From contig NZ_BAAAYO010000001.1 in NCBI RefSeq assembly GCF_039536325.1, forward strand, positions 496,001 to 560,000: a stretch of DNA of 64,000 nucleotides, given 5' to 3'. Origin of the DNA: Paenibacillus_AB hodogayensis. GTDB lineage: Bacteria > Bacillota > Bacilli > Paenibacillales > NBRC-103111. Numbering within the stretch: position 1 is the first letter of the stretch; each line of letters starts with the position of its first letter. The position numbers and the translations under genes were made by a program. Below, piece by piece: positions 60,979 to 64,000 of the stretch. Under the pieces are notes generated by a model. That model did not search any database. It was not told the DNA's origin and was given only the letters and a program-made list of their open reading frames with translations.

Positions 60979-62373
60979 ATGAAACGCAAAACCGATTTTC
61001 TATACTTGAAGCTCGCCGGCATTATCCGCGAACATATTCAGTCCGGCGTCCTCAAGCCGGGCGATTTCCTGCTATCCGAGAACGAGCTTGCTCTCCGCTA
61101 CGGATTAAGCCGGATTTCCGTGCGCAAATCGCTGAACACGCTTGTCGACGAAGGACTGATCGTGAAGAAGCCCGGCCTCGGCAGCATCGTATCCGCGATT
61201 GTTCCGCAGGAGGAGCGCCGGCGCAAAACGCTGCGGATCGTCACTACTTCGCCATCCCATTATGCGGACTACGCGCTCGGCATGATCATTGAAGCATTCG
61301 AGAAGGAGCACCCCCATACCGATGTAAAGCTGCTGCAGCTATCCGCCGTCGACTTCTGGAAGTCGGTTCACGCTTTGCGGGAATCCGGGCCTTACCCGGA
61401 TCTGCTGCTTATCACCGACAGACAGTACCGGGAGCTGGAGCGTAAAGAGGAATATACGGACTTGTCGGATATCGTCCAACATACGAAGAAGTTGTTTTAC
61501 CCGAAGCTGCTCGACAGCTTGACAGGGTCATCCGGACTGCAGGCGCTGCCCGTTACGTTCTCGCCGGTGTTCGTCGCCTACAACCCTTCGCTGTTCGACA
61601 AATACGGTATCGCACCGCCGAATCTTTATCAACACGATGACGAAGCGCCGGAATCTCTGTTGGAGCTGTCCGAAGATACGAACGGGGACGGCATTCCGGA
61701 CTTGTATGCTTTATCGTTGTCGCATACGTATAACCGTTGGCCCGTCATCGCCCTGCAGAACGGAGTGGATTTCAAACGGCTGCGGGAGCACGCCGCCGAG
61801 CTTCGGGCAACGCTGAACCTGCTCCACGATATGCTCTACCGCAAACGGACGGCCATTCTGCATACCCGCAACAAAAACAGCCGCAATATCGAGCCCTTTG
61901 CGACGGAGCATGCTGCCATGATGCTCACTACCGCCATGGAGCTGGCCGCGCTCAAGGAAGAGTCGCTCCCCTTCGAGCCGCAAGCCGCGCCTGTCCGGTT
62001 CGGTCCCAAGCAGGCTACCCTGCTCGTCGCCAATGTATTCGTAATGCCCGCTGCCAGCCCGGAGCCGGAGCTGGCCGCCGCCTTCTGCAAAGTCGCCATC
62101 CGCAGCGACGTTCAGGAGAGGATCGGTCGCGCGGTCGGATTTTTGTCGGTGCTGCGCGGCATCAACGATTCGGTATGGGGCAAAACGCATCTGCAGGCGA
62201 TCCAGCTCGGTGACGCCCGTCTCGACCGGTGCTTCTTCGTCCACGAAGTGTTTCCGGACAGCGCCTTTATCGGCGAAATGGATTACGAGCTCGGCTTGTT
62301 CTGGGCCGGTCTGGAGACGGCAGAAGCGGCAGCGGAAAGGCTTCTGCGCATTCAGACGGATGAAACAAGATGA
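60979..62373 (+). CDS. GntR winged-helix fused to a solute-binding-protein domain
   Basis: 464 residues. GntR HTH at about 5-72 (LYLKLAGIIREHIQSGVLKPGDFLLSENELALRYGLSRISVRKSLNTLVDEGLIVKKPGLGSIV in pieces) followed at about 85-455 by a family 1-type solute-binding domain (RIVTTSPSHYADYALGMIIEAFEKEHP, LQALPVTFSPVFVAYNPSLFDKYGI, TNGDGIPDLYAL). There is no signal peptide, so the binding domain works in the cytoplasm as ligand sensor. GntR proteins usually carry FCD or UTRA domains; this pairing is unusual, though it parallels LacI. Likely responds to an imported sugar and controls itself and the divergent secreted protein. Confidence 0.88.
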   Translation: MKRKTDFLYLKLAGIIREHIQSGVLKPGDFLLSENELALRYGLSRISVRKSLNTLVDEGLIVKKPGLGSIVSAIVPQEERRRKTLRIVTTSPSHYADYALGMIIEAFEKEHPHTDVKLLQLSAVDFWKSVHALRESGPYPDLLLITDRQYRELERKEEYTDLSDIVQHTKKLFYPKLLDSLTGSSGLQALPVTFSPVFVAYNPSLFDKYGIAPPNLYQHDDEAPESLLELSEDTNGDGIPDLYALSLSHTYNRWPVIALQNGVDFKRLREHAAELRATLNLLHDMLYRKRTAILHTRNKNSRNIEPFATEHAAMMLTTAMELAALKEESLPFEPQAAPVRFGPKQATLLVANVFVMPAASPEPELAAAFCKVAIRSDVQERIGRAVGFLSVLRGINDSVWGKTHLQAIQLGDARLDRCFFVHEVFPDSAFIGEMDYELGLFWAGLETAEAAAERLLRIQTDETR

Positions 62374-62464
62374 CAAGCTCGCTTCCGATCGAATTTCGGG
62401 ACTTCGCCAACGGCTAAGAGCCGCATGGCAAAGTCCTTTTTGTTTGGCAGGGGGCCTTTGCTTA

Positions 62465-62527
62465 TTGACAATGAAATGACGCTTCTATAAAATGTAATTT
62501 AACGAATATCTAATTTAATGAATATCT
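62465..62527 (+). promoter_or_regulatory. Promoter and tandem 16-bp repeats before the ArsR-type gene
   Basis: TTGACA (62465-62470), 17 bases, TAAAAT (62488-62493). AATTTAACGAATATCT (62496-62511) is followed without gap by AATTTAATGAATATCT (62512-62527), one mismatch. The repeats cover the transcription start, a good position for autorepression. Confidence 0.75.
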
Positions 62528-62557
62528 AATATATAAAAAAGAAAGGATGATGAGTCC

Positions 62558-63154
62558 ATGCAATTGGATAAGGTTGTCGGTTACCATAGAGCTCTTTCCG
62601 ATCCGACTCGGATCAAAATGTTGATCTTGCTGGCCGACGGGGAGAGAAACGGTCAAGATTTGGCGGAAAAACTGGGGGTTACTCCTGCGACCATCACCCA
62701 CCACGCCGCGAAGCTTCGGGAAGCGAGCCTGATTAACGAACGGCGGGACAAGAATACGATTTATTTTTCATTGAACCATAGCTTTCTTAAAAGCAATGCC
62801 AGCGCTACAGAAAATCTGATTTACCGCAACAATGGAGGCGAGTCGATTATGGACGATACCCGGAAGCGGCTGAAGGAATCCGTTATGAAAAACTTTTTTA
62901 CAGCCGAAGGAAAGTTAAAAAGCATCCCCGTCCAGCTCAAGAAAAAGCTTATCGTGCTGGAGCATCTGGTGTCGAGGCTCGAACCGGGACGCTTGTACAG
63001 CGAGAAAGAAATCAACGAATTTATTAAACCGTTTCATGACGATTTCGCCACGATCCGCCGAGAATTTATCATGCATCAATTCATGTTCAGAGAGAACGAG
63101 GTTTACGTACGGAACCCGTCGGAATTGTGGACACGGTGGGAGACGCTGTCGTAA
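62558..63154 (+). CDS. ArsR-type HTH regulator with DUF2087 domain
   Basis: 198 residues. Winged helix at about 5-75 (YHRALSDPTRIKMLILLADGE, DLAEKLGVTPATITHHAAKLREASLI) and a DUF2087 domain at about 110-195 (RLEPGRLYSEKEINEFIKPFHDDFATIRREFIMHQFM, NPSELW). No metal-binding Cys pair is visible in the HTH, so it is not a classic arsenic sensor. The DUF2087 ligand is unknown. GAAAGGATG precedes the ATG. Probably autoregulated through the tandem repeats upstream. Confidence 0.88.
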   Translation: MQLDKVVGYHRALSDPTRIKMLILLADGERNGQDLAEKLGVTPATITHHAAKLREASLINERRDKNTIYFSLNHSFLKSNASATENLIYRNNGGESIMDDTRKRLKESVMKNFFTAEGKLKSIPVQLKKKLIVLEHLVSRLEPGRLYSEKEINEFIKPFHDDFATIRREFIMHQFMFRENEVYVRNPSELWTRWETLS

Positions 63155-63157
63155 CAG

Positions 63158-63193
63158 CGCCAGTCGGTTTCTCACGAATTCGTGCTTGACTGG
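63158..63193 (+). terminator. Hairpin after the ArsR-DUF2087 gene
   Basis: CCAGTC near 63160 pairs with GACTGG near 63192, with an inner perfect palindrome CACGAATTCGTG. No T run, so termination is uncertain. Confidence 0.4.
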
Positions 63194-63299
63194 AACGCGG
63201 ACTTTCAGGCGACATATTCAACTTCATAGAAGTGCGCCAGGCAGTAAATACGGCTTCTGCCGACATTTCTGCCGGCCGGCGCTGCCCATATCCCGTCGC

Positions 63300-64000
63300 T
63301 TATTCCGAAAATATCAGTTCCCGTACGATTTCATCCGGTGTCCGGGCCACTTCCACAAATCCCAACGAGGCATACAAGCGGGACGCTCTCTCGTTCCCAG
63401 GTCGATGACCGAGCCTGATTTTGTCACAATCGTGCTTCCCGCGCATATGCCGGATCAGTTCCTTGACAGCCGATCGCCCCAGCCCTTGACGCTGGAATTT
63501 GCGGTCCACCATGAGCGCCATCATCCAATAGCTGCCATCGTCGGGATCGACGGCGTAAACCGCTAACCCGGCCAACTGTTCGCCGGCATACACCGCCAAA
63601 GGCGCGAAGCCGCAATAGGCCGACTCTGCGAGCCAGTACACATTGGGGACGGGAAACACGTTTTTCTGCTCATCCGTCACTTCCAGTTGAGTGCAGGCAT
63701 ACCAATTCGTTGGCCCGATGGACTCGAGCCGTACGACCGGCGAGTAGCGTTCGTTTATGCGCGAGCATGCTGCCAGCAATTTGTTTTTCAGAGTAAGGGC
63801 CCACTCCGGCAAGCCGTAAATGTCCAGCTTTTCCAAGCTACGCAGGAGGCGAGCCAACGTATAAAGATCGGCGAACCTTTGGAACAAGGGAAACAAACGC
63901 ACATACCGTTCATCCAGCGATTTGACCGATCGGTATCCGGCCAAGAACCGTTCTATTTTCCGTCGAGCGCTCTCGTTCCCCTGTTCCTCCAGATCGCGGA
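63300..64000 (-). CDS. Phosphotransferase (APH-like) fused to GNAT acetyltransferase, cut by window edge
   Basis: At least 233 residues; the frame is open to the window edge (codons continue from 63998). The visible N-terminal part (RDLEEQGNESARRKIERFLAGY, then YVRLFPLFQRFADLYTLARLL) matches the C-terminal helices of aminoglycoside/choline-type phosphotransferases. From about residue 105 a GNAT domain follows with acetyl-CoA loop RKFQRQGLGRSAVKELI and RLGHRPGNERASRLYASLGFVEV. A kinase-acetyltransferase fusion recalls the bifunctional aminoglycoside-modifying enzyme AAC(6')-APH(2''), but with reversed order, so the activity is not assumed. A short TTG-initiated GNAT-only reading from 63944 is less likely. 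Confidence 0.75.
   Translation of the reverse strand, partial: RDLEEQGNESARRKIERFLAGYRSVKSLDERYVRLFPLFQRFADLYTLARLLRSLEKLDIYGLPEWALTLKNKLLAACSRINERYSPVVRLESIGPTNWYACTQLEVTDEQKNVFPVPNVYWLAESAYCGFAPLAVYAGEQLAGLAVYAVDPDDGSYWMMALMVDRKFQRQGLGRSAVKELIRHMRGKHDCDKIRLGHRPGNERASRLYASLGFVEVARTPDEIVRELIFSE

Overview
The window looks like a chromosomal segment of a spore-forming Gram-positive of the Paenibacillaceae (Paenibacillus or Cohnella-like). Reasons: strong GGAGG ribosome binding sites with occasional GTG/TTG starts, large membrane-anchored AraC regulators paired with LplB/YtcP-type sugar transporters, very large secreted carbohydrate-binding proteins, a YheC/YheD-type spore-associated ATP-grasp protein, and BlaI/M56 pairs. 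No rRNA, tRNA, CRISPR array or intact transposase was seen.

Layout. 1-480: tail of a barnase-type ribonuclease and its barstar inhibitor. 550-6211: two-component system plus ATPase and double-FtsX permease, probably a cell-envelope stress or peptide-antibiotic module. 6220-8347: BlaI repressor, a short M56 protease without sensor domain, and a divergent lgt, with a BlaI-type palindrome before blaI and another before lgt. 8386-16073: methyltransferase, a foreign-looking TetR/VOC cassette around a perfect 25-bp palindrome, AraC-GyrI regulator, butanediol dehydrogenase and LacI regulator sharing two GGAAACGTTTCC sites, and a membrane glycerophosphodiesterase. 16170-19420: a second blaI/blaR1-like operon with a non-penicillin-binding ectodomain, and the ATP-grasp gene.

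19711-31497 is a polysaccharide-use locus: AraC membrane regulator, lipoprotein and two permeases, and a huge heparinase II/III-type secreted enzyme whose C-terminal part is out of frame. 31951-35741 holds an NlpC/P60 hydrolase, a uppS gene, a double GNAT protein, a hydrolase remnant, rhodanese and YciI proteins. 35800-41332 is an organosulfur-type operon (ATPase, permease, binding lipoprotein, two FMN-dependent monooxygenases). 41590-47768 is a mixed accessory stretch (two TetR genes, DUF4188, a MerR-methyltransferase fusion, a decayed C45 acyltransferase, SDR, phosphotransferase).

47808-56247 is bracketed by two inverted copies of a 98-bp mobile-like element. Between them lies a leftward set of AraC regulator, GH30-type glycosidase with an F5/8C domain, and two binding lipoproteins without permeases. 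56336-64000: pgsA, a 1253-residue secreted carbohydrate-binding protein divergent from an unusual GntR/solute-binding-protein fusion regulator, an ArsR-DUF2087 regulator with tandem operator repeats, and an APH-GNAT fusion cut by the window edge. The most interesting parts are the BlaI-M56-lgt module, the GntR-SBP sensor with its giant target candidate, and the CTAG-flanked miniature elements.
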